DNA from: LMUY01 sp964244585
GTDB taxonomy: Bacteria; Pseudomonadota; Alphaproteobacteria; Acetobacterales; Acetobacteraceae
Reading direction: 5' to 3'
Length of the DNA: 64,000 nt
NCBI GenBank assembly: GCA_964244585.1
Contig: CAXTJM010000014.1
Span: forward strand, 42,694 to 106,693
Shown here: positions 16,218-24,586 of the stretch, in pieces
Layout of the letters: each line of letters begins with the position of its first letter
Numbering within the stretch: position 1 is the first letter of the stretch
Made by a program: the position numbers and the translations under genes
Notes under the pieces: generated by a model
The model's database searches: none
The model's input: only the letters and a program-made list of their open reading frames with translations
What the model was told of the DNA's origin: nothing

Positions 16218-18287
16218 ATGCAGGCCATCAGCTCGCTCCGCTTCGAGCCGACCATCCCGCTCTGGCTGCTCGGCGCCCTGGCGGCACTCTGCATGCTGGC
16301 GGCAGCACCCGCGCTGTGGCGGCGGGCGCGCGGGGCGGGGCTGCGGCTGCTGTGCTTCGCCGTCGTGCTGCTGTGGCTCGCCGGGCCGCGGCTGGTGCAG
16401 GAGACGCAGGAGGCGCTGAACGACATCGCCGTGATGGTGGTGGACCGCAGCGGCTCCATGGCGGTGGGCAACCGGGCGCCCCTGGTGGACGCCGCGGCGG
16501 CCAAGCTCCAGGCGGAGGCCGCGCAGGTGCCGGGGCTGGAACTGCGGACGGTTACCGTACCCGAGGCCGGGCATGACGGCACCCGCCTGTTCAGCGCGTT
16601 GAACCGCACCCTGGCCGACATTCCCCGGTCCCGGCTGGCCGGAGTGGTGATGCTGACGGACGGCGTGGTGCACGACATCCCGAAGGTGGCGCCGCCCGTT
16701 CCGCTGCACGTGCTGATCCCGGCCGCAGGCGAGCAGACCGACCGCCGGGTCCGGATCGTGGAGGCGCCCTCCTACGGCATCGTCGGCAAGTCCGTGATGC
16801 TGCGTGTCGCGGTGGACGATCTGGGCGTGGACCACGCCGGGCAGACCGTGCCGCTGACCATCCGGCGTGACGGCGAAGCGCCGAGGGTGCTGCAACTGCC
16901 CGTCGGCACGGTGCAGCCGATCGAGATCCCGATCACCCGCGCTGGCCCGACGGTGGTGGAACTGGCCGCCGCCCCGATGGCGGGCGAGGTCAGCGACCTG
17001 AACAACCATGCCGTGGTGTCGATCAACGGCGTGCGGGACCGGCTGCGGGTGCTGCTGGTGAGCGGGGAGCCGCATGCCGGGGAGCGCACCTGGCGGCGGC
17101 TGCTAAAGGCCGATCCGTCCGTGGACCTGGTGCACTTCACCATCCTGCGTCCGCCGGAGAAGGACGACATGACGCCGCTGAACGAGCTGGCGCTGATTGC
17201 CTTCCCGGTCCGCGAGCTGTTCCAGGTGAAGATCAACGAGTTCGACCTGATCATCCTGGACCGCTTCTCCAATCGCGGCATCCTGCCGCCGCCCTACCTC
17301 CGCAACATCGCCGACTATGTCCGGCAGGGTGGCGCCCTGCTGCTCTCGGTCGGGCCGGAGTTCACGGGGCCGGCCTCGCTGGCATACAGCCCGCTGGCGC
17401 CTGTGCTGCCGGCGGAGCCGCTGAGCGGCAGTGCCGGCACGGTCGAGGGGCCGTTCCGGCCGCTGGTGTCCGTCCTGGGGGAACGTCATCCCGTCACGGC
17501 CGGTCTGCCCGGCGACAAGCCCGGCGGCACACCGGCCTGGGGCGACTGGTACCGCCGCATGGTGCCGAACGCCTCGCGCGGGCAGGCCGTCATGAGCGGT
17601 CCGGATGGCCAGCCCCTGCTGGTGCTGGACCGGGTCGGCCAGGGCCGCACCGCCTTGCTGCTGTCGGACCAGATCTGGCTCTGGTCGCGCGATCACGAAG
17701 GTGGCGGACCGCAGGCCGAGTTGCTGCGCCGGGTGGCTCATTGGCTGATGAAGGAGCCCGCCCTGGAGGAAGAGGCGCTGACCGCGACCGTCGATGGCGG
17801 CACCTTGTCCGTCGAGCGGCGCACCACATCGGACACGGCACCCCCCGCGGTCACGGCGACGTCCCCGGCAGGGCAGCAAGCCACGCTGGCGCTGAAGCCG
17901 GTTGCGCCGGGCCGCGCCGACGGCTCGGTCGCCGCGCCTGACCCGGGCGTCTGGCGCGTCACCGACGGAACCCGGACCGCCTTTGCCGCAGCGGGCAGCG
18001 CCAACCCGCTGGAAATCGCCGATCTTCGCGCCACGGCCGACTATGTCGGCGACATCGCCAAGGGCTCGGGCGGCAGCGTCCACTGGCTGGACCCGGCCGG
18101 CGCGCCGGACCTGCGCCTGGTCGAGGCCGGCCGGGTCGCCGCGGGCGCCGGGTGGATCGGGCTGCGGCGCAACCATGATCATCTTGTCACCGGTGTGGAC
18201 GCCATTCCGCTTCTGCCGGCCTGGGCGGCACTGCCGCTGCTGTTGGGCCTGGCATTCGCCGCCTGGCGCCGGGAGAGTTCGGGCTGA
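16218..18287 (+). CDS. Membrane-anchored VWA and amidotransferase-fold protein of the MoxR cluster
   Basis: 689 residues, ATG one base after the previous stop. Two N-terminal helices (about 15-33 and 41-58) are followed by a VWA-like domain with an intact MIDAS start D76-R-S78-G-S80. A Gly/Val-rich beta region comes next, then a domain beginning LRVLLVSGEPHAGERTWRRLLKADPSVDLVHFTILRPPEK that includes FDLIILDRFSNRGILPPPYL and looks like the class I glutamine-amidotransferase fold without an obvious catalytic Cys-His pair. One C-terminal helix (about 668-685) ends the protein. Known family role: a partner of MoxR/DUF58 in alphaproteobacteria, biochemically uncharacterised as far as I know. Confidence 0.85.
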   Translation: MQAISSLRFEPTIPLWLLGALAALCMLAAAPALWRRARGAGLRLLCFAVVLLWLAGPRLVQETQEALNDIAVMVVDRSGSMAVGNRAPLVDAAAAKLQAEAAQVPGLELRTVTVPEAGHDGTRLFSALNRTLADIPRSRLAGVVMLTDGVVHDIPKVAPPVPLHVLIPAAGEQTDRRVRIVEAPSYGIVGKSVMLRVAVDDLGVDHAGQTVPLTIRRDGEAPRVLQLPVGTVQPIEIPITRAGPTVVELAAAPMAGEVSDLNNHAVVSINGVRDRLRVLLVSGEPHAGERTWRRLLKADPSVDLVHFTILRPPEKDDMTPLNELALIAFPVRELFQVKINEFDLIILDRFSNRGILPPPYLRNIADYVRQGGALLLSVGPEFTGPASLAYSPLAPVLPAEPLSGSAGTVEGPFRPLVSVLGERHPVTAGLPGDKPGGTPAWGDWYRRMVPNASRGQAVMSGPDGQPLLVLDRVGQGRTALLLSDQIWLWSRDHEGGGPQAELLRRVAHWLMKEPALEEEALTATVDGGTLSVERRTTSDTAPPAVTATSPAGQQATLALKPVAPGRADGSVAAPDPGVWRVTDGTRTAFAAAGSANPLEIADLRATADYVGDIAKGSGGSVHWLDPAGAPDLRLVEAGRVAAGAGWIGLRRNHDHLVTGVDAIPLLPAWAALPLLLGLAFAAWRRESSG

Positions 18288-18325
18288 GCTTGGAATCCCG
18301 GTGCGGGATGCGCTACACACGGGCC

Positions 18326-18958
18326 ATGCGCACGAATTTCTGGCTCACGGCTGTCTTCGCCACAGGCGTGTTGACCGCGCCCGCCATGGCGCAATCCGAC
18401 TTCAGCGAATCTGGTATCCATTCTGGCGCACCCAAGGTGCCGCGGCCGACCACGAACTCCACGCCGCCGCCGGTGGCGGTTCCCGGCGCGCGGGCCCGGA
18501 CGGAATCGGTGGCGCCGGCGGAACGCTCCGCAGCCGACCTGCCGCCGACGGAGGCCCTATTTGACGCGATCAACCGCGGGGACATCGTGACCGCACGGGA
18601 CGCGATCTCGCGCGGTGCGGATCTGGACGGCACCAACCTCCTCGGGCTGACGCCACTCGAGCTGTCCGTGGATCTCGGGCGCAACGACCTCTCCTTCCTG
18701 CTGCTCTCGCTGCGCGGCGGCAGCAGCAGCAGCCAGCGCAACGGGCCACCTGGCCAGGACGCCGCGGCGGCACCGCCCTCCCCGGCCGATCGGCGCAAGG
18801 CCCAATCGGAAGCGCGGGCTCAGGCCCGTGCCCAGTCCGTTGCGGCGCGGCAGCAGGCGGTGGCGACACCGGTCCGCCAGGGGCCGGCGCTGTTTGCCGG
18901 AAACGGCGGCGTAGCGGTTCCCTCGGCTGGCTTCCTGGGCTTCGATCCGCCGAAATAG
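18326..18958 (+). CDS. Secreted ankyrin-repeat protein
   Basis: 210 residues from ATG 18326. A signal peptide MRTNFWLTAVFATGVLTAPAMA (cleavage near 22) is followed by a Pro/Thr-rich linker. One to two ankyrin repeats come next (EALFDAINRGDIVTARDAISRGADLDGTNLLGLTPLELSV), then an Ala/Gln/Arg-rich low-complexity tail ending GFLGFDPPK. It lies 38 bases after the VWA gene on the same strand and is likely the last gene of the MoxR cluster. Its placement suggests a periplasmic partner of the membrane proteins; this is inference. Confidence 0.8.
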   Translation: MRTNFWLTAVFATGVLTAPAMAQSDFSESGIHSGAPKVPRPTTNSTPPPVAVPGARARTESVAPAERSAADLPPTEALFDAINRGDIVTARDAISRGADLDGTNLLGLTPLELSVDLGRNDLSFLLLSLRGGSSSSQRNGPPGQDAAAAPPSPADRRKAQSEARAQARAQSVAARQQAVATPVRQGPALFAGNGGVAVPSAGFLGFDPPK

Positions 18959-19010
18959 CGGCGGCGGGCAACTTCCGAGCTCGCTTAGGTAACGGATCGA
19001 TCGTGGCTGA

Positions 19011-20429
19011 ATGAGCGTCGGGGTCCACGCCGCCGGGTCGGTGGCCGCCCGCAGTGTCACGATCCCTATGATCGTCGGATGCGCGCTGTTCATGCAGATG
19101 CTGGATTCGACCATCATCGCAACGGCCCTTCCTGCGATGGCCAATTCGATGGGTGAGGAGCCGACGCGGCTCAACCTCGCGATCACCTCCTACCTGCTGA
19201 GCCTGGCCGTGTTCATTCCGGTCAGCGGCTGGGTGGCGGACCGTTACGGCGCCCGCACCGTCTTCGCCGCCGCCATCGGGGTGTTCACCGCCAGCTCCCT
19301 CCTGTGCGGTGCGGCGTCGTCGCTGGGCTTCCTGGTCGTGGCGCGGATGCTGCAAGGGGTCGGCGGTGCGATGATGGTACCCGTGGGCCGGCTGGTAATG
19401 CTGAAGGCGGTGCCCAAAGCCGAGCTGATGCGGGCCATGTCGTTCCTGACGGCGCCCGCGGTGTTCGGCTCGATCCTAGGCGCCCCGGTCGGCGGGTTCA
19501 TCGTCACCTTCTCATCCTGGCGCTGGATCTTTTTCATCAACCTGCCGGTGGGATTGCTGGGGATCGCCCTCGTGCTGACATTGATCCCGAACATACGGGA
19601 GGAAGCGGTGCCGCCGCTGGATTGGCGCGGCTTCTTCCTTTCCGGCACCGGCCTCGCCGCCCTGGTGTTCGGGTTCGAAACGATCGGTCGCGGGACCATG
19701 CCCGGGTGGCTTACGGCCGGCACGATCGTCACGGCATGCGTGTGCTGCGTGCTTTATGTCCTGCATGCCCGCGTGGCAGCCCACCCGATCCTGGACCTAC
19801 GCCTGTTGCGGCTTCAGACGTTTGCATCGGCCACGTTCGGGGGCGGCCTGTGTCGCCTTGGCTTCGGTGCGATCCCGTTCCTGTTGGCCATGCTGCTTCA
19901 GGTGGGCTTCGGGTTGACGCCGCTGGCAGCGGGACTGCTGAGCTTTGCCGGGGCAGCCGGCGCCCTGCTCAACAAGCCTGCCATTCGCCCTGTCGTGCGC
20001 TGGTTCGGCTTTCGGTCGGTGCTAGTGGGCACGGCGGTGTTCAACGGGTTGTTCGTGTGCGGCTACGCCGTGTTCCGCCCGACCACACCGCACGCCATCA
20101 TCCTCGTCATGCTGCTGATCGGCGGTTTCTTCCGATCCCTGCTGTTCACCAGCCTCAACACGTTAGGGTATGCCGACGTGCCGTCGGCGCAGATGGGCCG
20201 GGCCACCAGCCTAGCGAGCACCGCGCAGCAGGTGAGCCTCAGCCTCGGCGTGGGATTCGCCGCCTTGCTACTGCATGTCAGCGTCGTGCTGCGAGGCGGC
20301 TCGGCCCTGGCGGTCCAGGACATCGCGCCGGCCTTTCTGGTAGTCGGCCTGGTTTCCCTGTCCGCCGTGCCGTGGTTCCTGCGCCTACATCGCAGCGCGG
20401 GTGCCGAAGTGAGTGGGGTCCGCCGCTAG
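19011..20429 (+). CDS. MFS drug exporter, DHA2 (EmrB/QacA) family
   Basis: 472-residue polytopic inner-membrane protein with about 14 predicted helices. DHA2 marks are present: MLDSTIIATALPAMANSMG in helix 1 (motif D1 LDxTIVNVALP type), GWVADRYGARTVF in loop 2-3 (motif A) and GVGGAMMVPVGRLVMLKAVPKAE (motif C-like). It would exchange protons for small hydrophobic compounds. There is no membrane-fusion partner (EmrA) or TetR repressor beside it, so specificity is unknown. The stop lies 4 bases from the stop of the convergent GST gene. Confidence 0.88.
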   Translation: MSVGVHAAGSVAARSVTIPMIVGCALFMQMLDSTIIATALPAMANSMGEEPTRLNLAITSYLLSLAVFIPVSGWVADRYGARTVFAAAIGVFTASSLLCGAASSLGFLVVARMLQGVGGAMMVPVGRLVMLKAVPKAELMRAMSFLTAPAVFGSILGAPVGGFIVTFSSWRWIFFINLPVGLLGIALVLTLIPNIREEAVPPLDWRGFFLSGTGLAALVFGFETIGRGTMPGWLTAGTIVTACVCCVLYVLHARVAAHPILDLRLLRLQTFASATFGGGLCRLGFGAIPFLLAMLLQVGFGLTPLAAGLLSFAGAAGALLNKPAIRPVVRWFGFRSVLVGTAVFNGLFVCGYAVFRPTTPHAIILVMLLIGGFFRSLLFTSLNTLGYADVPSAQMGRATSLASTAQQVSLSLGVGFAALLLHVSVVLRGGSALAVQDIAPAFLVVGLVSLSAVPWFLRLHRSAGAEVSGVRR

Positions 20430-20433
20430 CGTG

Positions 20434-21018
20434 CTACCCCGGCATCGTCGCCGAAATGCAAGGGCGGTCGAGCATGGCATCATACCATGCCGACAGGCGG
20501 GGATGGCCGTCGCGCCATGGCTCGTCTGGAAAGCGCAGGTCAAGGTAGCCAAGGGCACATACGACGGCGATGCTGCCGATGTCGAGGTGGTCGGCGGGCA
20601 CGTCAGCTTCCAGCCGCTCGATCGCGCGCGCCACTTTCCGCTTTTGCACGGCGATCAGCGCGTCCCGAGCAACCTCGGCCGGACGGCCCTGTTCACCCCG
20701 GCACAGCACAGCGGCGTCGCAAATGCCGTCACCCAAGGCTTGGAGGCACAACGCGCGCATGCGCAGGCCGTGCGCCGGGAACAACGGCATCGCATCTCCG
20801 ACCCCGTCGAGGAACTCGCAAATCACGCGGCTGTCGTACAGTTCCACGCCGTCATCCGTCACCAGGCAAGGAAGCTTGCCGAGCGGGTTGACCGCCGCCA
20901 AGGCCTTGCCCTCGCCGTTGGCAGGAACGATGGTGATCCGACTGTCGATGTCCCGTGCGATGGCGCATACCATGACCTTGCGGGCGAAGGGACTGGCCGG
21001 CGCGTGGAACAGCCTCAT
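20434..21018 (-). CDS. Glutathione S-transferase family protein
   Basis: 194 residues. N-terminal thioredoxin-like domain with MRLFHAPASPFARKVMVC (catalytic Ser/Cys region PASPFARK) and NPLGKLPCLVTDDG with the cis-Pro, then the VELYDSRVICEFLD glutathione-binding segment. The C-terminal helical domain contains LDIGSIAVVCALGYLDLRFP. The start overlaps the gloB stop (ATGA), so the two are co-translated. The pairing suggests glutathione-based detoxification. Confidence 0.88.
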   Translation of the reverse strand: MRLFHAPASPFARKVMVCAIARDIDSRITIVPANGEGKALAAVNPLGKLPCLVTDDGVELYDSRVICEFLDGVGDAMPLFPAHGLRMRALCLQALGDGICDAAVLCRGEQGRPAEVARDALIAVQKRKVARAIERLEADVPADHLDIGSIAVVCALGYLDLRFPDEPWRDGHPRLSAWYDAMLDRPCISATMPG

Positions 21019-21743
21019 CTGAAGCGGTCCTTTCGCAGGCGGGTTGCCCCCAGAGTGTCGGCATCCATAGCGTGCAAGAACGGGTTTTCCGCCAGTTCGT
21101 CCGCCAGCCGAGTTGGCAGCGTCGGCTGGCCGGCGGCGCGAAGCCGATCGACCTCGGACGCACGGCGCGCCAGCGCGACGTTCTCCGGCTCCTCCGTGAT
21201 GGCGAATCGGGCGTTGCTCTGCGTGTATTCATGGCCGCAACAAACCAGGCTGTCCGGCGGCAGGGCGGCCAGCTTGCGCAGGCTGCCGAACATGTCCGCC
21301 GCCGTACCCTCCAGCAACTTGCCACAGCCGAGGCTGAACAGGGTATCGCCACATAGCAGGATGTTGCCGGGTTGGATGAAGTAGGAGATGTGCCCGACGG
21401 TATGCCCCGGTGTATCGATGACGCGGGCTGTCGCGCTGCCGATCTGGACGACGTCGCCCTCCGACACCGCTTGATCGAGCTTGGGCAGCCGATGAGCATC
21501 CGCTGCCGCGCCGATGACGGACGCCCCGAACCGCGCCTTGATCGGCGCAACGGCAGCGATGTGGTCGTCATGATGATGGGTGATGATGATCGCGTCGAGG
21601 CGGCCACCTTGGGCCTGGATCGCATCTGCGACCGGCGCCTCTTCGGCGGGATCGACGATGGCGACATACCCAGTCGCGTCATCGCGGAGCAGCCAGGCGT
21701 AGTTATCCGCCAGGATCGGGATCGCTTGTGCCGTCACGGCCAT
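21015..21743 (-). CDS. gloB: Hydroxyacylglutathione hydrolase (glyoxalase II)
   Basis: Hydrolyses S-lactoylglutathione to D-lactate and glutathione, the second step of methylglyoxal detoxification. Metallo-beta-lactamase fold: metal ligands in THHHDDH (H56, H58, D60, H61), DTPGHTVGH, CGDTLFSLGCGKLLEG and CCGHEYTQSNARFA. The last two segments are specific to glyoxalase II and include glutathione-contact positions. At 242 residues it is slightly short but complete. It is the first gene of a two-gene unit with the GST. Confidence 0.93.
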   Translation of the reverse strand: MAVTAQAIPILADNYAWLLRDDATGYVAIVDPAEEAPVADAIQAQGGRLDAIIITHHHDDHIAAVAPIKARFGASVIGAAADAHRLPKLDQAVSEGDVVQIGSATARVIDTPGHTVGHISYFIQPGNILLCGDTLFSLGCGKLLEGTAADMFGSLRKLAALPPDSLVCCGHEYTQSNARFAITEEPENVALARRASEVDRLRAAGQPTLPTRLADELAENPFLHAMDADTLGATRLRKDRFR

Positions 21744-21818
21744 GGGCTGTTCCTCATCGACGGGGATGGTGTAGCGCCACCCCCGTCGAACTTGACGATC
21801 GACGTGACCGGATGGGGG

Positions 21819-22439
21819 CTAGATGCCCGCCCGGGTGGACATGCGCAGACGTTCCGCTTCAAGCTCCTGCGGTGTCATCGCACCGCGGGTCTCGTCGAAG
21901 TTGCTCCAGTCGCCCGCAGCGCGATAGCTGGAGCCGCGTTCCGCGATGTCGACCGGCCCGTGCCGGAGCATGATCGTCTCGGCTTCCGCGGCGCGGCTGT
22001 CGTCGGCCCGCACAGTCACCAGCGTGCTGCCGCGGCGAACACCCTCTGCATAGACATGCGCGTGGTCTTCCGACACGCCTGCCCCGGTGAGCGACCCGAG
22101 CAGGCCGCCAGCGGCGGCGCCCGCGCCCGCGCCCGTAAGCGTCGCCACCAGCCAGCCGGCCGCGATCACCGGTCCCACGCCTGGGATCGCGAGGGCGCCA
22201 ATGCCGGCGAGCAGCCCTGCGCCGCCGCCGAGGATGGTGCCGATCGACGCCCCTGTGCCCGTGCCAGCGGCTGCGGCCGCCGGGGGATCGGTCGTGACCG
22301 GAGCGGTGTTGCTCGCCGTGGTGCTGCCTTGGTTTGCGACCAGGCTCACGTCGTCATGGGAGAAGCCGGCCCGCTCCAACTCGGATACGGTGCTCTGGGC
22401 TGTCTCGTAGCTGTCGAAGAGATGTGCAACGGTGCGCAT
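21819..22439 (-). CDS. General-stress 17M-like protein with glycine-zipper segment
   Basis: 206 residues. An N-terminal ab-domain MRTVAHLFDSYETAQSTVSELERAGFSHDDVSLV resembles the general stress protein 17M-like domain. It is followed by a Gly/Ala-rich hydrophobic stretch (about 60-120, many GxxxG steps) that probably inserts in a membrane. A second ab-segment (TLVTVRADDSRAAEAETIMLRHGPVDI) and a short charged tail end the protein. An AAAGGAG ribosome site lies about 6 bases before the ATG. Role inferred as stress/envelope; no enzyme motif is seen. Confidence 0.7.
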   Translation of the reverse strand: MRTVAHLFDSYETAQSTVSELERAGFSHDDVSLVANQGSTTASNTAPVTTDPPAAAAAGTGTGASIGTILGGGAGLLAGIGALAIPGVGPVIAAGWLVATLTGAGAGAAAGGLLGSLTGAGVSEDHAHVYAEGVRRGSTLVTVRADDSRAAEAETIMLRHGPVDIAERGSSYRAAGDWSNFDETRGAMTPQELEAERLRMSTRAGI

Positions 22440-22476
22440 GATACGCTCCTTTTCTAGAGTGATGCGGTGATCCGCC

Positions 22477-22914
22477 TTACTGGCCGGTGACGTTGCCCTG
22501 GTAGTCGAGCGACACCGACACCGGATTGCCGTCCTTCTGCGCCTGGCCCCGCCAGATGCCCTGGCCGTCCTTCTTCAGGCCCATGACCTTGCTGTAGCCG
22601 GCGGCGGTGATGCGCCGGGCTGCCTGGTTCATGGTGAAGCTGTTGCGGCCAGGAACCGGCGCAGCGGACGTCCGCTGCGCGGTGTTCCGCGTCTGCACCG
22701 CACTGGGGCTGGATGAGGACGTCTGCGGGCTGGTATTGAGCGTCGCGGCGGGCGTCTGCGCGCCGGCAGGGGCAGTTGTCGGCGGCACAATCGGCGCCGG
22801 CGTCGTGCCGGGGGCTGTCGCGGGCGCTCCGGTGGACTGCGCCATGACTGCTGCGGGTGCAACGGCAGCAGTGCCGGCCAGGACCAGCGCCGCCGCGGCG
22901 AGGGATAGTCTCAT
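22477..22914 (-). CDS. Secreted protein with PepSY-like C-terminal domain
   Basis: 145 residues. Signal peptide MRLSLAAAALVLAGTAAVAPAAVMAQ (cleavage near 25), then a Pro/Thr/Ser/Ala-rich low-complexity linker (about 27-90), then a small folded region (about 92-145) with MNQAARRITAAGYSKVMGLKKDGQGIWRGQAQKDG ending VSVSLDYQGNVTGQ. That end has the look of a PepSY domain, which inhibits peptidases or acts in envelope sensing. It lies upstream of the stress-protein gene on the same strand, 37 bases apart, and divergent from gshB. Confidence 0.7.
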   Translation of the reverse strand: MRLSLAAAALVLAGTAAVAPAAVMAQSTGAPATAPGTTPAPIVPPTTAPAGAQTPAATLNTSPQTSSSSPSAVQTRNTAQRTSAAPVPGRNSFTMNQAARRITAAGYSKVMGLKKDGQGIWRGQAQKDGNPVSVSLDYQGNVTGQ

Positions 22915-23027
22915 GGAATAATCCTTTTACTTCGTGTGGGCGTCCTGCTGAAACGGCGCTTCCGGCCAACTGTTCCCTCGCATGCCCGATCTGCTACGTG
23001 TTCGCCGACATTGACACGGAACGCACC

Positions 23028-24005
23028 ATGCCCCGGCCGCTGAAGGTTGCCGTCCAGATGGATCCGATCGAGACCATCAACATCGACGCCGATTCGACGT
23101 TCGCGCTGATGCTTGAGGCACAGCGGCGCGGCCATGCGCTCTGGCATTACGAAGTGCGCCATATGAGCCTGCGCGAAGGCAAGCCGTCGCCCGGCGCCCC
23201 CTTGACCGAACGGCTGACCGCGATGGCGCGTCCCGTCACCGTCGAGCGGAGCCATGGCGCGCATTATCGCTTCGGCGAGGCAGCCCGGCTCGACCTCGGG
23301 TCGATGGACGTGGTGCTGATGCGGCAGGATCCACCGTTCGACATGGCCTACATCACCGCCACGCACATGTTGGAGCACATCCATCCCCGCACCCTGGTGG
23401 TCAACGATCCGGCCAGCGTGCGGGACGCCCCGGAGAAGCTGCTGGTGACGCATTTTCCCGAGTTGATGCCTCCGACCCTGATCACCTGGGATGCCGAGGC
23501 GATCCGCGGCTTCCGGGCGGAACACCACGACATCATCGTCAAGCCACTATTCGGCAATGGAGGCGCTGGCGTCTTCCGCATCCGCGAGGATGATGAAAAC
23601 CTGGCCTCGCTGCTGGAGATCCACTGGGCCCGCTCCAGCGAGCCGCTGATGATCCAGCGCTACGAGCCCGCGGTGCGTCTGGGCGACAAGCGCGTGATCC
23701 TGGTGGACGGGGAGCCTCTGGGCGCCATCAACCGCGTCCCGGCGCAAGGGGAGGCGCGCTCCAACATGCATGTCGGCGGCCGCCCGGAAGCGGTGGCGCT
23801 GACGGCGCGGGACCGGGAGATCTGCGCGCGGATCGGCCCGTTGCTGCGCGAACGGGGATTGCTGTTCGTCGGGATCGACGTGATCGGCGAATGGCTGACC
23901 GAGATCAACGTGACCTCGCCCACCGGATTGCAGGAGATCGTCCGCTTCGGCGGCGCCGACCTGTCGACGGCGATCTGGCAGCGGATCGAAGCCAAGCGCG
24001 GATAG
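23028..24005 (+). CDS. gshB: Glutathione synthase
   Basis: ATP-dependent ligation of gamma-glutamylcysteine and glycine. The 325-residue product has the GshB layout: N-terminal KVAVQMDPIETINIDADSTFALMLEAQRRGH, then VLMRQDPPFDMAYITATHMLE and the ATP-grasp core (IVKPLFGNGGAGVFRI). The C-terminal part has RVPAQGEARSNMHVGG, GIDVIGEWLTEINVTSPTGLQE and the usual RFGG end. Start ATG 23028. The stop lies 5 bases from the stop of the convergent XRE gene. The gene fits with gloB, GST and maiA in the window, all glutathione users. Confidence 0.95.
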   Translation: MPRPLKVAVQMDPIETINIDADSTFALMLEAQRRGHALWHYEVRHMSLREGKPSPGAPLTERLTAMARPVTVERSHGAHYRFGEAARLDLGSMDVVLMRQDPPFDMAYITATHMLEHIHPRTLVVNDPASVRDAPEKLLVTHFPELMPPTLITWDAEAIRGFRAEHHDIIVKPLFGNGGAGVFRIREDDENLASLLEIHWARSSEPLMIQRYEPAVRLGDKRVILVDGEPLGAINRVPAQGEARSNMHVGGRPEAVALTARDREICARIGPLLRERGLLFVGIDVIGEWLTEINVTSPTGLQEIVRFGGADLSTAIWQRIEAKRG

Positions 24006-24010
24006 CGGCG

Positions 24011-24448
24011 CTACTCCTCCCCCGGCCCCATCGACTTGATCAGGTCCAGCATCCGCTTGCGCACGTTCGGGTCGGTGATGCGATAATAGGCGCGGACGAG
24101 TTCGAGCGTTTCCCGTTTGGTGGCGGTGTCATCTGCGCCGAATGCCTCCTGCGACTCGGCAAAGCCATACACCGGCCGGGCTGTAGGTTGCGCCACGCCG
24201 ACCGTCGCCTCCGGCATGTTGTCGTAGAAGAATCCGATCGGCACATCCAGGATGCGCGACAGGTCGAACAGCCGGGAGGCGCCCACCCGGTTGGCGCCAC
24301 GCTCGTATTTCTGAACCTGCTGGAAGGTGAGGCCAAGTGCGTCGCCCAGCCGCTCCTGCGACATGCCCATCATGGTGCGGCGAAGCCGGATCCGCGCACC
24401 GACATGCACGTCAACCGGGCTGGCACGGTTTTCACCTAGCTCGGCCAT
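24011..24448 (-). CDS. XRE-family helix-turn-helix regulator
   Basis: 145 residues. The Cro/C1-type helix-turn-helix occupies about 15-70 (GARIRLRRTMMGMSQERLGDALGLTFQQVQKYERGANRVGASRLFDLSRILDVP). The tail DLIKSMGPGEE and the overall length match the short XRE proteins that sit beside lnt in many alphaproteobacteria. Its target is unknown. In relatives it is usually followed by metK, which is absent here; gshB lies there in the opposite direction. Confidence 0.9.
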   Translation of the reverse strand: MAELGENRASPVDVHVGARIRLRRTMMGMSQERLGDALGLTFQQVQKYERGANRVGASRLFDLSRILDVPIGFFYDNMPEATVGVAQPTARPVYGFAESQEAFGADDTATKRETLELVRAYYRITDPNVRKRMLDLIKSMGPGEE

Positions 24449-24586
24449 GAACGACTATGCCCTTTCCCGTCGGGCCGACCAGTGGGCGGCAGTTCCTCGC
24501 GACGGGACGGTCGTTAAAGCCACAACCCGCAATTGTCAACGAATTCACAGTTAAGTTTAGACTGCCTCCTGATCTTAGACGTTTGA

